Notes: generated from the letters alone by a model not told the origin. Counted from the first letter of the stretch, positions 18,607 through 27,478 are shown. The stretch is 40,793 bases of DNA from an uncultured Clostridia bacterium (GCA_947627905.1 CANQXX010000018.1:1-40793), one strand, 5' to 3'. Translations and numbers: made by a program.

Positions 18607-19265
18607 TGTTCAACGAAAAGATCAAGCCGCCTCTGGTGCTTACTTTGATATGCATTATTACCTGCGGACTTTTAGTGGCGGCATATCAGGCTACATATGT
18701 GGACAATACAGGCGTTATAACCGAAAAGCTTGAATCCGGTCTTACCGAGCTGTACGGCTCTGCGGACGGCTTTGAAATGCTGAAAAATGATGACGGCAGC
18801 GTACTGACCTATGACGGTGTTGATTCCGTTATATCCGACGGAACTAATACAGCCTTTGAAATTACGGCAAACGGATATTCTACCGGAGGACTTCATGTCC
18901 TTGTGGGGATAGACACAAACGGCGGAGTAAGCGGTATTTCAATACTTACCATAGGCGAAACGCCGGGTCTTGGCACAAGAGTTCAGGAGGAAAGTTTCCT
19001 GAACCAGTTCAAGGGAGTTACAAAGGAAATGACAGCTTCGGAGGAGGACAGCGGACCGGTAAAGGAAAGATCCGTATGGGGAACAAGACAGAAGATCAAT
19101 GAGCTTTCATTTTATAATGAAGCGCTCGGAGACAGCGGAAGCGGATTTACACTTGACGCCGTTTCCGGAGCAACATTTTCTTCAAAGGGAATGTACAGCG
19201 CTGTAAAAACTGCTCTTAACGCTTATGATGAAATGAACAGGGAAGAGGGTGAGGACAATGGCTGA
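18603..19265 (+). CDS. rnfG: Rnf complex subunit RnfG
   Basis: The 220-residue protein has one N-terminal membrane helix (about residues 10-30) and an FMN-binding domain outside the membrane. The flavinylation motif is SGATFSS in DAVSGATFSSKGM; the threonine takes FMN from ApbE, which is not in this window. GETPGLGTR is the other family block. It starts in the ATGATG overlapping the rnfD stop. The next gene overlaps its end by 8 bases. Confidence 0.95.
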   Translation: MMFNEKIKPPLVLTLICIITCGLLVAAYQATYVDNTGVITEKLESGLTELYGSADGFEMLKNDDGSVLTYDGVDSVISDGTNTAFEITANGYSTGGLHVLVGIDTNGGVSGISILTIGETPGLGTRVQEESFLNQFKGVTKEMTASEEDSGPVKERSVWGTRQKINELSFYNEALGDSGSGFTLDAVSGATFSSKGMYSAVKTALNAYDEMNREEGEDNG

Positions 19266-19986
19266 AACGACCGCTGAGATAAAAGAAGATGTCAGAAAAC
19301 CAAAGAATAAGGGTATGCTCAAAGAGCTGACAAAGGGCATCATAAAGGAAAATCCTACTCTTGTAACGCTGCTGGGAATGTGCCCTACGCTGGCTGTAAC
19401 GGTAATGGCGTCAAACGGCATAGGCATGGGACTGGCAACAACGTTCGTGCTTATCTGTTCAAACCTTGTTATTTCGCTGCTGAAAAATGTCATTCCAAAA
19501 GCCGTTCGTCTGCCTTGCTTCATAGTTATAATCGCAAGTTTCGTAACGCTGATAGAATTTCTTATGAAAGGTTATCTGCCGGAGCTTTATGACGCATTGG
19601 GACTGTATCTTTCCCTTATAACGGTAAACTGTATAATCCTCGGCAGAGCAGAAGCCTTTGCTTCAAAAAACAGCGTGCTTTCGTCCGTGCTTGACGCTGT
19701 GGGAATGGGTCTGGGATTTACCCTTGCGCTGTTCGCAATGGGCAGCATACGCGAGATCATCGGTACGGGCAAATGGTTCGGCATTGATCTTCATCTGCCG
19801 GTGACCATGACGCTGTTCATTATGTCGGCAGGCGGATTCTTCACCCTTGGTGTGATAATAGCCCTCGTGAACAAGATAGCCGGCAGAAAAGCTCCTGCGG
19901 AGGTGGGCTGCGCAGCTTGTCCTCATGCGGAAAACTGCCCGTCCTACAACAAAACAGAGGGCAAAAAGGAGGCTGAGGCAGAATGA
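19258..19986 (+). CDS. rnfE: Rnf complex subunit RnfE
   Basis: The 242-residue protein has six helices, as in the RnfA/RnfE family. The motif TLVTLLGMCPTLAVT lies in helix 1 and LSLITVNCIILGRAEAFA is the conserved cysteine-containing block that holds the membrane 2Fe-2S cluster together with RnfA. A cysteine-rich tail, CAACPHAENCPSYN, is added after the last helix. I chose ATG at 19258; GTG at 19249 is also possible. It overlaps rnfA by 4 bases. Confidence 0.94.
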   Translation: MAETTAEIKEDVRKPKNKGMLKELTKGIIKENPTLVTLLGMCPTLAVTVMASNGIGMGLATTFVLICSNLVISLLKNVIPKAVRLPCFIVIIASFVTLIEFLMKGYLPELYDALGLYLSLITVNCIILGRAEAFASKNSVLSSVLDAVGMGLGFTLALFAMGSIREIIGTGKWFGIDLHLPVTMTLFIMSAGGFFTLGVIIALVNKIAGRKAPAEVGCAACPHAENCPSYNKTEGKKEAEAE

Positions 19987-20558
19987 CGCTGATAGTAATT
20001 CTTCTGAACGCTATCCTTGTGGATAACTTCGTGCTTTCAAAATTCATGGGAATATGTCCGTTCCTCGGCGTTTCAAAAAAGCTGGACAGTGCTGCCGGAA
20101 TGGGCGCGGCGGTAACGTTTGTAATGGTCTGCGCAACGCTCTGCACATATCCGATATATACGTTTATCCTCGTTCCAATGGGACTTGAATACCTGAAAAC
20201 CATTGCTTTCATACTGATAATAGCGCTGTTTGTACAGCTGGTGGAAATGGTGCTGAAAAAGAAAGTTCAGTCTCTTTATAACGCTCTTGGAGTATATCTT
20301 CCGCTTATAACCACGAACTGCGCCGTTCTCGGCGTAACGATACTGAATATCGACAAGGGCTTCGGGTTTGCGGAGTCACTGGTAAATTCTCTGGGAGGCG
20401 GTCTGGGATTTACCCTTGCGCTGGTAATTTTCAGCGGCGTTCGTTCAAGGGTGAACAATGCAGACGTTCCCGAAATGTTCAAGGGCGTTCCTGCAACTCT
20501 TATAGCGGCTTCGATAGTTTCGCTGAGCTTTATGGGATTTTCGGGACTGTTCGGGTAA
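19983..20558 (+). CDS. rnfA: Rnf complex subunit RnfA
   Basis: The 191-residue protein has six helices, inverted relative to RnfE. It has DNFVLSKFMGICPFLGVSKK in helix 1 and YLPLITTNCAVLGVTILN, whose cysteines face those of RnfE to bind the central iron-sulfur cluster. The length is typical. It starts in the ATGA overlapping the rnfE stop and precedes rnfB by 26 bases. Confidence 0.96.
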   Translation: MTLIVILLNAILVDNFVLSKFMGICPFLGVSKKLDSAAGMGAAVTFVMVCATLCTYPIYTFILVPMGLEYLKTIAFILIIALFVQLVEMVLKKKVQSLYNALGVYLPLITTNCAVLGVTILNIDKGFGFAESLVNSLGGGLGFTLALVIFSGVRSRVNNADVPEMFKGVPATLIAASIVSLSFMGFSGLFG

Positions 20559-20584
20559 TTTCCCGGTGAAAGGAATGATTTGAA

Positions 20585-21388
20585 ATGTCAACATATATAA
20601 TGCCGATGCTGGTTTTCGGCGCAATAGGTCTTGCGGCAGGGATATTGCTGACAGTCTGCTCGAAGATCTTCGAGGTAAAGACCGATGAACGCATAGAAGC
20701 GGTAAACGAGATACTTCCTCAGGTAAACTGCGGAGCGTGCGGATTTTCAGGCTGTGCGGATTATGCAAAAGCTATAGTTCAGAACGGCGTTCCTACCAAT
20801 ATGTGCAAGCCGGGCGGCGCTGAAGCTGCCGGAAAGATCTCTGCGCTTATGGGAATTTCAGAAATGACTATGGTTCCTCAGGTGGCTGTTGTAAAATGCA
20901 GCGGCAACTGCAATACTGCCGGAGATAAATTCAATTTTCAGGGAGTTCAGTCCTGCAAGGCGGCAAACCGTTTTTATAACGGTTCAAAGGGCTGCGTCCA
21001 CGGCTGCCTTGGCTTCGGCGACTGCGCTAAGGTCTGTCCGCAGGGAGCGATCTCAATAAAGGACGGACTTGCAAGGGTGGACAAATCCAAGTGTATCGGC
21101 TGCGGACTGTGCGCAAAGGCTTGTCCCGACAAGCTGATAGTTATCCGAGGAGTTGATAAGACCGTCGATGTATGCTGTTCATCTAAAGATCCGGGAAAGA
21201 TCGTCCGCACGGTGTGCAAGAGCGGTTGTCTCGGCTGTAAAATGTGCGAGAAAAAGTGCCCCAATGATGCTATACACGTTGTGGATAATCTTGCGGTGAT
21301 AGATTACGAAAAATGCACTTCCTGCGGCACTTGTGTGACGGTCTGCCCCGCGAAAGTTATCCGCAAGTGCGATGAAGTTTACGAGTAA
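20585..21388 (+). CDS. rnfB: Rnf complex subunit RnfB (ferredoxin entry)
   Basis: The 267-residue protein has an N-terminal membrane helix, then the 4Fe-4S domain CGACGFSGC...C (C49, C52, C57, C74). Next are the conserved CSGNC and CLGFGDCAKVCP block and three further 4Fe-4S motifs (CIGCGLCAKACP, CLGCKMCEKKCP, CTSCGTCVTVCP). It accepts electrons from ferredoxin and feeds the membrane part. It is the last rnf gene; a small membrane protein gene starts two bases after its stop. Confidence 0.96.
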   Translation: MSTYIMPMLVFGAIGLAAGILLTVCSKIFEVKTDERIEAVNEILPQVNCGACGFSGCADYAKAIVQNGVPTNMCKPGGAEAAGKISALMGISEMTMVPQVAVVKCSGNCNTAGDKFNFQGVQSCKAANRFYNGSKGCVHGCLGFGDCAKVCPQGAISIKDGLARVDKSKCIGCGLCAKACPDKLIVIRGVDKTVDVCCSSKDPGKIVRTVCKSGCLGCKMCEKKCPNDAIHVVDNLAVIDYEKCTSCGTCVTVCPAKVIRKCDEVYE

Positions 21389-21390
21389 CA

Positions 21391-21876
21391 ATGTATTTTG
21401 CCGCAATAATATACGGGATAGCTTCACTGATTTTGCTTGCAATAGTGCTGTGGATACTGAAAAAACCGTTTTGTACACTGCTTTTTATGATCCGCAGCAA
21501 AAGGCGAAAAGCGAAAGTTGTTTCCGGAACATATTTTACCGATGAGAACGGCTTTAAACGGTTTGCTGTGCCTGTTGCCACTTATGAAGATAAGGACGGC
21601 GTTCACTCGCTCATTCTCAGAGATGACGACACAATGAACTACTTTGTAAACCGCATCAAATTCCTGCGTTTTGAATATTCCGCAGGGGATAAGATCACGG
21701 TTTTTGCAAACCCTGACGGGTGTTTTACAATGTGGAGATACTTGTTTGCGGAAACATTGACAGCTTTGTTGTTGGCAGTTTTTCCTGCATTTCTGCTTGC
21801 AGGAACAGGTTATATGTTTTACTGTGAAATTTCTGATTACGGACTTCTTTACTGTATTTTAAGCATTTTCAGATGA
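21391..21876 (+). CDS. Uncharacterised two-helix membrane protein, DUF3592-like
   Basis: The 161-residue protein has one helix at each end (about residues 4-24 and 118-145). A cytoplasmic beta-rich middle lies between them: KAKVVSGTYFTDENGFKRFAVPVATYEDKDG, then DKITVFANPDGCFTMWR. This arrangement resembles DUF3592-type proteins; no enzyme motif is visible. It begins two bases after rnfB and ends 13 bases before the ArsC-like gene, so it may be cotranscribed with rnf by readthrough. Its ribosome binding site is weak. Confidence 0.65.
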   Translation: MYFAAIIYGIASLILLAIVLWILKKPFCTLLFMIRSKRRKAKVVSGTYFTDENGFKRFAVPVATYEDKDGVHSLILRDDDTMNYFVNRIKFLRFEYSAGDKITVFANPDGCFTMWRYLFAETLTALLLAVFPAFLLAGTGYMFYCEISDYGLLYCILSIFR

Positions 21877-21889
21877 AAGGAATTTAAAA

Positions 21890-22240
21890 ATGCAGTTTAT
21901 ATGTTATCCAAAATGCACCACCTGCGTGAAAGCGCGGAAGTGGCTTGAAGAAAACAAAATCCCATTTGAGGAAAGAAACATAAAGGAAAATAATCCCACA
22001 TATGAGGAGCTTTCCGGACTTTATAAAAAGAGCGGACTGCCCCTGCGGAATTTTTTCAACACAAGCGGCATTCTTTACCGTGAAATGGATCTGAAAAACA
22101 AGCTGGATAATATGTCCGAGGAGGAAATGCTCCGCCTGCTTGCAACGGACGGAATGCTGGTAAAACGTCCCATTGCCGTGGACGGTGATACCGTGCTTGT
22201 GGGATTCAAGGAAAAAGACTGGGAAAGGCTTTTGAAATAA
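21890..22240 (+). CDS. ArsC/Spx-family protein (thioredoxin fold, CxxC)
   Basis: The 116-residue protein begins MQFICYPKCTTCVKARKWLE with a redox CTTC pair (C9, C12). It contains the family blocks YEELSGLYKKSGLPLRNFFNTSG and MLVKRPIAVDGDTVLVGFKEKDW. It belongs to the ArsC/Spx/YffB group. It lacks the RNA-polymerase-binding features I would need to call it Spx, and the arsenate reductase role is unproven. The RBS is AAAGGA. It lies in a short run of genes between rnf and cmk. Confidence 0.85.
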   Translation: MQFICYPKCTTCVKARKWLEENKIPFEERNIKENNPTYEELSGLYKKSGLPLRNFFNTSGILYREMDLKNKLDNMSEEEMLRLLATDGMLVKRPIAVDGDTVLVGFKEKDWERLLK

Positions 22241-22255
22241 TATGGAAGTGATCCT

Positions 22256-23008
22256 TTGAAACAGCTTGTATGCGAAAAATGCGGAAATCCGAACCTTATC
22301 AGGCAGGGCGATATATTTGTATGTGAATACTGCGGGAGCAGGTACTATGACGACAGCAAAGACCTGCCGAAATATATTGCGCCGGATCTTCCGGTCGGGT
22401 ATGAGCATATGCTGGAACGAGGCAAAACTTTTCTGAAGCTGAAAGATTATGACAATGCATATAAGGCATTTAAGGTGTTTGCCGATATATATCCTTATAG
22501 ATACATAGGCTACAAGTACATGATAATTGCATTGTCACATAACTTTAACAATACCGATCCGCCGGAATATGTGATAAAGGACGCTATGGAGAAAATGAAG
22601 AAGGTCCTTGAAGACGGCGAAAAAGAAGATGCCCGTATATTTGCCGAAAAAACTGCGAAGTATCTTGAGTGGACAGAAGTTTGCGAACGCTATAACAGAG
22701 CAGAAGCTGATATTAAAGCAACGAGACAAAAATATAGTGTTGCGATCGAAAAAAAAGAAACCGATATCCGTAATGGCAAATATATGTTATTATCTGTAAT
22801 CATGTTTGTTATCTTGGCTGTGGTTATGCCATATATATGGGGATTTTTTGCTGCTTTGAGCGCTTTTGAATTAATAGTCGGAATAATAACTTTGTGGAAT
22901 GCGGGAAATAATATACCTTACATTCAGAATGAGTTAAATGAACAAACAAAAAAACTTCAAGCTATAGAACATGAATTGGAAACCTTTGATTTTAAGAAAC
23001 GGAAGTGA
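22256..23008 (+). CDS. Zinc-ribbon, helical-repeat membrane protein of unknown function
   Basis: The 250-residue protein has an N-terminal zinc ribbon (C6-x2-C9 and C23-x2-C26). A TPR-like helical region (about 44-110, RGKTFLKLKDYDNAYKAFKVFADIYP) and a charged coiled coil follow. Next come two membrane helices (about 178-220) and a final coiled coil. The start is TTG at 22256 behind GGAAGTGATC. The last third (from about 22730) is clearly richer in A and T than neighbouring genes. It ends 4 bases before cmk. Function is unknown; a scaffolding role at the membrane would fit. Confidence 0.75.
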   Translation: MKQLVCEKCGNPNLIRQGDIFVCEYCGSRYYDDSKDLPKYIAPDLPVGYEHMLERGKTFLKLKDYDNAYKAFKVFADIYPYRYIGYKYMIIALSHNFNNTDPPEYVIKDAMEKMKKVLEDGEKEDARIFAEKTAKYLEWTEVCERYNRAEADIKATRQKYSVAIEKKETDIRNGKYMLLSVIMFVILAVVMPYIWGFFAALSAFELIVGIITLWNAGNNIPYIQNELNEQTKKLQAIEHELETFDFKKRK

Positions 23009-23012
23009 TAAA

Positions 23013-23693
23013 ATGCCGATAAATATTGCCATGGACGGTCCTGCCGGCGCAGGAAAAAGCACCGTTGCAAAAGCTGCCGCAAAGGCTCTGGGATTTATCT
23101 ATGTTGACACGGGAGCGCTGTACCGCTCCGTTGCTTATTACGCCGTCTCAAAGGGTGCGGACTGCAAAAGCGCCGGTGAAGTCGTTCCTCTGCTTACGGA
23201 AATTACGCCGGAACTGAAATTTATTGACGGGGCGCAAAGGGTCTTTCTGAACGGCGAGGACGTTTCCGACAGAATACGCACGCCGGAGATCTCAATGGGT
23301 GCGTCGGCTGTTTCGGCTATCCCGGAAGTGAGGGCGTTCCTTTTTGATCTGCAAAGAAAAATTGCTTCCGAAAATAACGTAATTATGGACGGACGCGACA
23401 TAGGAACGGTGGTGCTTCCAAACGCAGATCTGAAAATTTTCTTTACTGCTTCTCCGGAAGAACGTGCCCGCCGCCGTCACAATGAGCTTACCGAAAAGGG
23501 CGAATGTGTAACGTTTGCTTCGGTGCTTGCGGAAGTAAATGAGCGTGACTACAACGATTCACACAGGGATATCGCTCCGCTGAAACAGGCTGATGACGCT
23601 GTTCTGTGCGACAACACGGATATGAATTTTGAGCAGTCGGTGGAAGCGGTCATCTCAATGATAAAGGAAACTATTTCCCGTAAGGGTCAATGA
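23013..23693 (+). CDS. cmk: Cytidylate kinase
   Basis: The 226-residue protein has the P-loop GPAGAGKST (residues 9-17) and the CMP-binding blocks YVDTGALYRSVAYYAV and MDGRDIGTVVLPNADLKIFFTAS. The lid is RARRRHNEL, followed by ERDYNDSHRDIAPLKQADDAVLCDNTDMN. It phosphorylates CMP and dCMP. I use ATG at 23013, with GGAAGTGA before it; the frame is open upstream through the end of the previous gene but that part is not Cmk. It heads the cmk-plsC-ispH/rpsA group typical of Clostridia. Confidence 0.96.
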   Translation: MPINIAMDGPAGAGKSTVAKAAAKALGFIYVDTGALYRSVAYYAVSKGADCKSAGEVVPLLTEITPELKFIDGAQRVFLNGEDVSDRIRTPEISMGASAVSAIPEVRAFLFDLQRKIASENNVIMDGRDIGTVVLPNADLKIFFTASPEERARRRHNELTEKGECVTFASVLAEVNERDYNDSHRDIAPLKQADDAVLCDNTDMNFEQSVEAVISMIKETISRKGQ

Positions 23694-23706
23694 ATGAGGT
23701 GATCTT

Positions 23707-24333
23707 TTGAACGCTTTTGTAAGATATGTTACTATGGGTGTGTACAAACTTTTCTATAATTTTCATATAGAGGGTGTGGAAAATATCCCTCAGGACAAGC
23801 CTCTTGTGATGGCTTCAAATCACAGGAGCTATGCAGACCCTGTAATTCTCACAATGCCTATGAAGCTCCCGGTAACTTATATGGCAAAAGAGGAGCTTTT
23901 TCAGAAAAATAAACTCTTTGCATGGTTCATAACCATGCTGGGAGCTTTCCCCGTAAAGCGCGGAGCAGGGGATATGAAAGTAATTGACGATGCGGTGGAT
24001 ATCCTTAATTCGGGAAAGCACCTTGTGATATTTCCGGAGGGAACGCGCTCCAAGGACGGAAAGGTCGGAAAAGGAAAAACAGGAGTTGCTCTTATTGCGG
24101 CTAAATCAGGCGCGGACGTTCTTCCGTGCGGAATAATCTTCGAGGGCGAAAAGCTGCATTTCCGCTCAAAGCTCACCCTCCGCTTCGGAAAGGTGATACC
24201 CGCAGAGGAGATCGCAGTTGACGATACGTCCCCAAAGGCTTTGAAAGCCGTCAAGGCAAGGATAATGGATGCTATCCGTGAGCTTGTCGAGGGAAAAGCC
24301 GAAAACGAGGACGAAAATATTAATGAAAACTGA
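23707..24333 (+). CDS. plsC: 1-acyl-sn-glycerol-3-phosphate acyltransferase
   Basis: The 208-residue protein has the acyltransferase box NHRSYADP (HX4D, H39 and D44) and the substrate-binding FPEGTRS (residues 109-115), with a hydrophobic start. It adds the second acyl chain to lysophosphatidic acid at the membrane. The start is TTG at 23707, supported by GAGGTGAT 5 bases upstream. Its end overlaps the ispH/rpsA start by 11 bases, which couples their translation. Confidence 0.92.
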   Translation: MNAFVRYVTMGVYKLFYNFHIEGVENIPQDKPLVMASNHRSYADPVILTMPMKLPVTYMAKEELFQKNKLFAWFITMLGAFPVKRGAGDMKVIDDAVDILNSGKHLVIFPEGTRSKDGKVGKGKTGVALIAAKSGADVLPCGIIFEGEKLHFRSKLTLRFGKVIPAEEIAVDDTSPKALKAVKARIMDAIRELVEGKAENEDENINEN

Positions 24334-26323
24334 AATTATTGTTGCGGAAAATGCAGGATTTTGCTTTGGTGTTGACAGAGCTGTAAAAATCGTGTATAAT
24401 ATATTAAATAGCGGCAAAAAAGTTGTTACCTATGGCGAAATTATCCATAACAGGGACGTCACGAACGAGCTTGCCCGTAAAGGCGTCAGGATAATAAACG
24501 ATCTGCCGGAAATGGAACAGCTTACCGACGAAACGGTAATAATCCGTTCGCACGGCGCTGAAAAAAACGTTTTTGAGGTCCTTGAAAGACGCGGCATATC
24601 CTTTGAGGACGGCACCTGTCCTTTTGTAAAGCGCATACATAAGATCGTTTCGGAAAAATCATCGGACGGATATGATATTATAATCATGGGGGATAAAGAT
24701 CACCCGGAAGTAAAAGGAATTGTCAGTTATTGTAATAGTTTGGCAAATATTTGCGCAGACGACAAAGAGCTCGATGATTTTTTGAAAAAAAATTATACAA
24801 AATTCAAAAAAAAGGTTGCAATTGTCGCACAAACGACGTATAATATATCTATATGGGAAAAGTGCAAAGACATTGTACGGTCGGTCTGTCCGCAGGCTGA
24901 AATGGTGGATACCATATGCAGCGCCACTTCAGAAAGGCAGAAAAGTGCGGTGAGACTGGCAAATTCCGCCGATATGATGATAGTCATAGGCGGAAAACAC
25001 AGTTCAAATACAGTTAAGCTCGCGGATATCTGCGGCAGGAGCTGTAAGGTCTGCATACATATTGAAAATGCGGACGAGCTTGATCTTCAGCAAATCGAGG
25101 ATCTTGCAAAAAATAACACCGGTGAAAAATTTATTATCGGCGTTACTGCCGGCGCTTCGGCTCCGGCTCATATAATCAAGGAGGTTGTAAACCAGATGAG
25201 TGAAAAATTGCAGAATTTGGACGAGGACTTTAATTTTGAGGAGGCATTGGACGCTTCTTTCAAAAAAATATATACCGGTCAGAGGGTGAAGGGCTACATA
25301 ACCGCTGTTAATGACGCAGAGGCCATTGTTGATGTAGGAACAAAGCATACCGGTTATGTTTCACTGGACGAGCTTACAAACGATCCCTCCCTTAAACCTG
25401 CGGACGTTGTAAAGCCCGGCGATGAAGTAGAGCTTATCGTTATCAAAGTCAATGATGCTGACGGTATAGTTACGCTCTCCAAGAAAAGAGTAGACGCTCT
25501 TATCGGATTTGATAAGATCCTCAAGGCTAAGGAAGAAAATGCTGTTCTTGAGGGAACAGTCTCAAGCGTTGTAAAGGGCGGAGTAATTATTCTTTATGAG
25601 GGAACAAGAGTGTTTATCCCTGCTTCTCAGGCAACTGCCCGCAGAGATGACAAACTTGAAGAACTCCTTAAAAAGACCGTTAAGTTCAAGATCATAGAAG
25701 TAAACGAGCAGAGAGGCAGAGCGGTAGGTTCTATAAGAGCCGTGCTCAACGCCGAAAAGGACGCTGCAAGAGCTAAATTCTGGGATACCGTTCAGGTTGG
25801 CGATGTATTCAAGGGCGAGGTAAAGTCCCTGACAAATTACGGCGCATTTGTTGACCTTGGCGGCATAGACGGAATGGTCCACATTTCCGAGCTTAGCTGG
25901 AACAGGATCAAGCACCCCTCAGAGGTCGTTAATGTTGGCGACGTTATCGAAGTTTTCGTTAAGGATCTTGATAAGGAAGCAGGCAGGATATCTCTTGGCT
26001 ACAAGCTGGACGCAGACAATCCGTGGGTAAAATTTGAATCTGAATATAACACAGGCGATGTTATAAAGGCTAAGATAGTTTCTATCACTCCGTTCGGAGC
26101 ATTTGCCCAGATAATCCCCGGCATAGACGGACTTATCCACATTTCACAGATAGCTGATAAAAAGGTCTCAAACATCAAAGATGTGCTTTCTGTTGGTGAA
26201 GAGGTGGAAGCAAAGATCACCGAGATCGACAATGAGAAAAAGCGTATCAGCCTTTCTATCCGTGCTCTTCTTGAAGAGAAAGCCGATGAGCAGCCTGCGG
26301 ACGAAACTTCCGATGCTGAATAA
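24323..26323 (+). CDS. ispH: IspH (HMBPP reductase) fused to ribosomal protein S1 domains
   Basis: The 666-residue protein has IspH at residues 1 to about 285: cluster cysteines C14 (NAGFCFGV), C99 (GTCPFV) and C199 (TICSATSERQ), and the proton-donor glutamate E129 in HPEV. Four S1 RNA-binding domains follow, starting near residues 319, 404, 491 and 576. IspH makes IPP and DMAPP in the last step of the MEP pathway; S1 repeats bind mRNA on the ribosome. The fusion is known in Clostridia and follows cmk and plsC here. The ATG at 24323 gives the normal IspH start; the frame is open 18 codons upstream inside plsC. The protein is intact and ends at a strong terminator. Confidence 0.95.
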   Translation: MKTEIIVAENAGFCFGVDRAVKIVYNILNSGKKVVTYGEIIHNRDVTNELARKGVRIINDLPEMEQLTDETVIIRSHGAEKNVFEVLERRGISFEDGTCPFVKRIHKIVSEKSSDGYDIIIMGDKDHPEVKGIVSYCNSLANICADDKELDDFLKKNYTKFKKKVAIVAQTTYNISIWEKCKDIVRSVCPQAEMVDTICSATSERQKSAVRLANSADMMIVIGGKHSSNTVKLADICGRSCKVCIHIENADELDLQQIEDLAKNNTGEKFIIGVTAGASAPAHIIKEVVNQMSEKLQNLDEDFNFEEALDASFKKIYTGQRVKGYITAVNDAEAIVDVGTKHTGYVSLDELTNDPSLKPADVVKPGDEVELIVIKVNDADGIVTLSKKRVDALIGFDKILKAKEENAVLEGTVSSVVKGGVIILYEGTRVFIPASQATARRDDKLEELLKKTVKFKIIEVNEQRGRAVGSIRAVLNAEKDAARAKFWDTVQVGDVFKGEVKSLTNYGAFVDLGGIDGMVHISELSWNRIKHPSEVVNVGDVIEVFVKDLDKEAGRISLGYKLDADNPWVKFESEYNTGDVIKAKIVSITPFGAFAQIIPGIDGLIHISQIADKKVSNIKDVLSVGEEVEAKITEIDNEKKRISLSIRALLEEKADEQPADETSDAE

Positions 26324-26335
26324 TTGATCAAAAAA

Positions 26336-26375
26336 AAACAAAAAGGAGCATACGTCATGTATGCTCCTTTTTTGA
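26336..26375 (+). terminator. Terminator of the cmk-plsC-ispH/rpsA unit
   Basis: AAAAGGAGCATA pairs with TATGCTCCTTTT around loop CGTCATG (26341-26371), then more T residues. It follows the ispH/rpsA stop by about 15 bases. Confidence 0.92.
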
Positions 26376-26386
26376 AAGATATCATT

Positions 26387-26412
26387 AAAAAGCAGGCATT
26401 TGCCTGCTTTTA
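26387..26412 (-). terminator. Terminator of the PfkB kinase gene
   Basis: AAAAGCAGGCA and TGCCTGCTTTT form an inverted repeat (26388-26411). On the minus strand it is followed by TTTTTAATG. It lies just past the kinase stop codon and converges on the preceding terminator. Confidence 0.8.
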
Positions 26413-26413
26413 G

Positions 26414-27388
26414 TTATCGTTTCACATTTGTATCCGGACCTTTTGCAATAAGCGCGGTGATCTCTTCATGAGTGGGCATTGCAGGAATTGCGCCTACCTT
26501 TGCGGAGCTAAGTGCGCCGCAGGCATTGCCGTATATTGCAAATTCATGCAGGTCGGACATTCCTATTTCGTCAATGGATTTCCCCGAAAGCACAAGCCTT
26601 GAAAGAAATGCTCCGAAGAAGCTGTCTCCGGCTCCGAGAGTGTCCACAGTCTCAACTTTAAATGCAGGGAAACGTTCTATGCCGTGCTTGGTAGCGATAA
26701 CACAGCCTTTTGCTCCCTGTGTTATGCACACTATCTTTATTCCGGAATTAAGCAGCTTTGCAATTGACGGAAGAAGCGTTGCACAGTCGGTCAGTATCTG
26801 CAGCTCAAGCTCGGAAACTTTTATTATGTCAACATAGCGCAGTACGCTTCGCATGGCTTTGAGAGCCTCATCTTTTGATTCCCAAAGCTGTTCGCGCCAG
26901 TTAGGGTCATAGGAAATTATCTTTCCATGCTCTTTGGCATATTCAACGGTATTTATCGCTGCGGATTTGGAAGGTTCAGCAGTAAAAAGAAGCGAACCGA
27001 AATGCAGCAGCCGGCATTTATCTATCAGTTTAAGATCAACTTCGCTGAAGCTGAGGTTCAGGTCTGCGCTGTTCTTACGGTAGAATACAAAGCAGCGCTG
27101 GTCATCCTCGTCCTTGCCCACAAAGGCAAGCGTAGTGGAAAAATTCTTATCAAGTATAACTCCTTTAGTATCAACGCGTTCTCTTTCGAGAACGTCTTTA
27201 AGGTAATGTCCGAACATATCGTTTCCGAGCTTTCCTATAAAGCCGCTTGAAACGCCCAGCTTGGACGCCATTACAGCTACATTTGCCGGAGCGCCGCCGG
27301 GATTTCTCTTATAATAAACGCTTCCGTCATCAGCCGTGACAGAAGTAAAATCTACTAACATTTCACCTATTGTGATTATATCGGGCAT
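26414..27388 (-). CDS. PfkB-family sugar kinase, probable fructokinase
   Basis: The 324-residue protein has the PfkB signature near the start (GGAPANVAVMASKLG), the GKLGNDMFG block, and the ATP/anion-hole motif DTLGAGDSFFGAF (D249 to D255 catalytic). VDFTSVTADDG and YKRNPGGAPANVA follow bacterial fructokinases, so fructose is the likely substrate; ribose or other sugars are not excluded. It is a single-gene unit with its own promoter (27479-27507) and a terminator on each side. The RBS is GGGAGGA. Confidence 0.88.
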   Translation of the reverse strand: MPDIITIGEMLVDFTSVTADDGSVYYKRNPGGAPANVAVMASKLGVSSGFIGKLGNDMFGHYLKDVLERERVDTKGVILDKNFSTTLAFVGKDEDDQRCFVFYRKNSADLNLSFSEVDLKLIDKCRLLHFGSLLFTAEPSKSAAINTVEYAKEHGKIISYDPNWREQLWESKDEALKAMRSVLRYVDIIKVSELELQILTDCATLLPSIAKLLNSGIKIVCITQGAKGCVIATKHGIERFPAFKVETVDTLGAGDSFFGAFLSRLVLSGKSIDEIGMSDLHEFAIYGNACGALSSAKVGAIPAMPTHEEITALIAKGPDTNVKR

Positions 27389-27418
27389 ATTATCCTCCCA
27401 TTTCTGTTTATATCAATG

Positions 27419-27432
27419 ACAATATTTATTGT
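27419..27432. promoter_or_regulatory. Short inverted repeat in the kinase leader, possible operator
   Basis: ACAATA-TT-TATTGT lies between the promoter and the start codon of the PfkB gene. A sugar-responsive repressor site is possible, but no regulator gene is adjacent and short AT-rich palindromes occur by chance. Confidence 0.25.
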
Positions 27433-27478
27433 TTTTAAATAAAATATATGCTGTTCCGGTTGATATATCATTGCTTTT

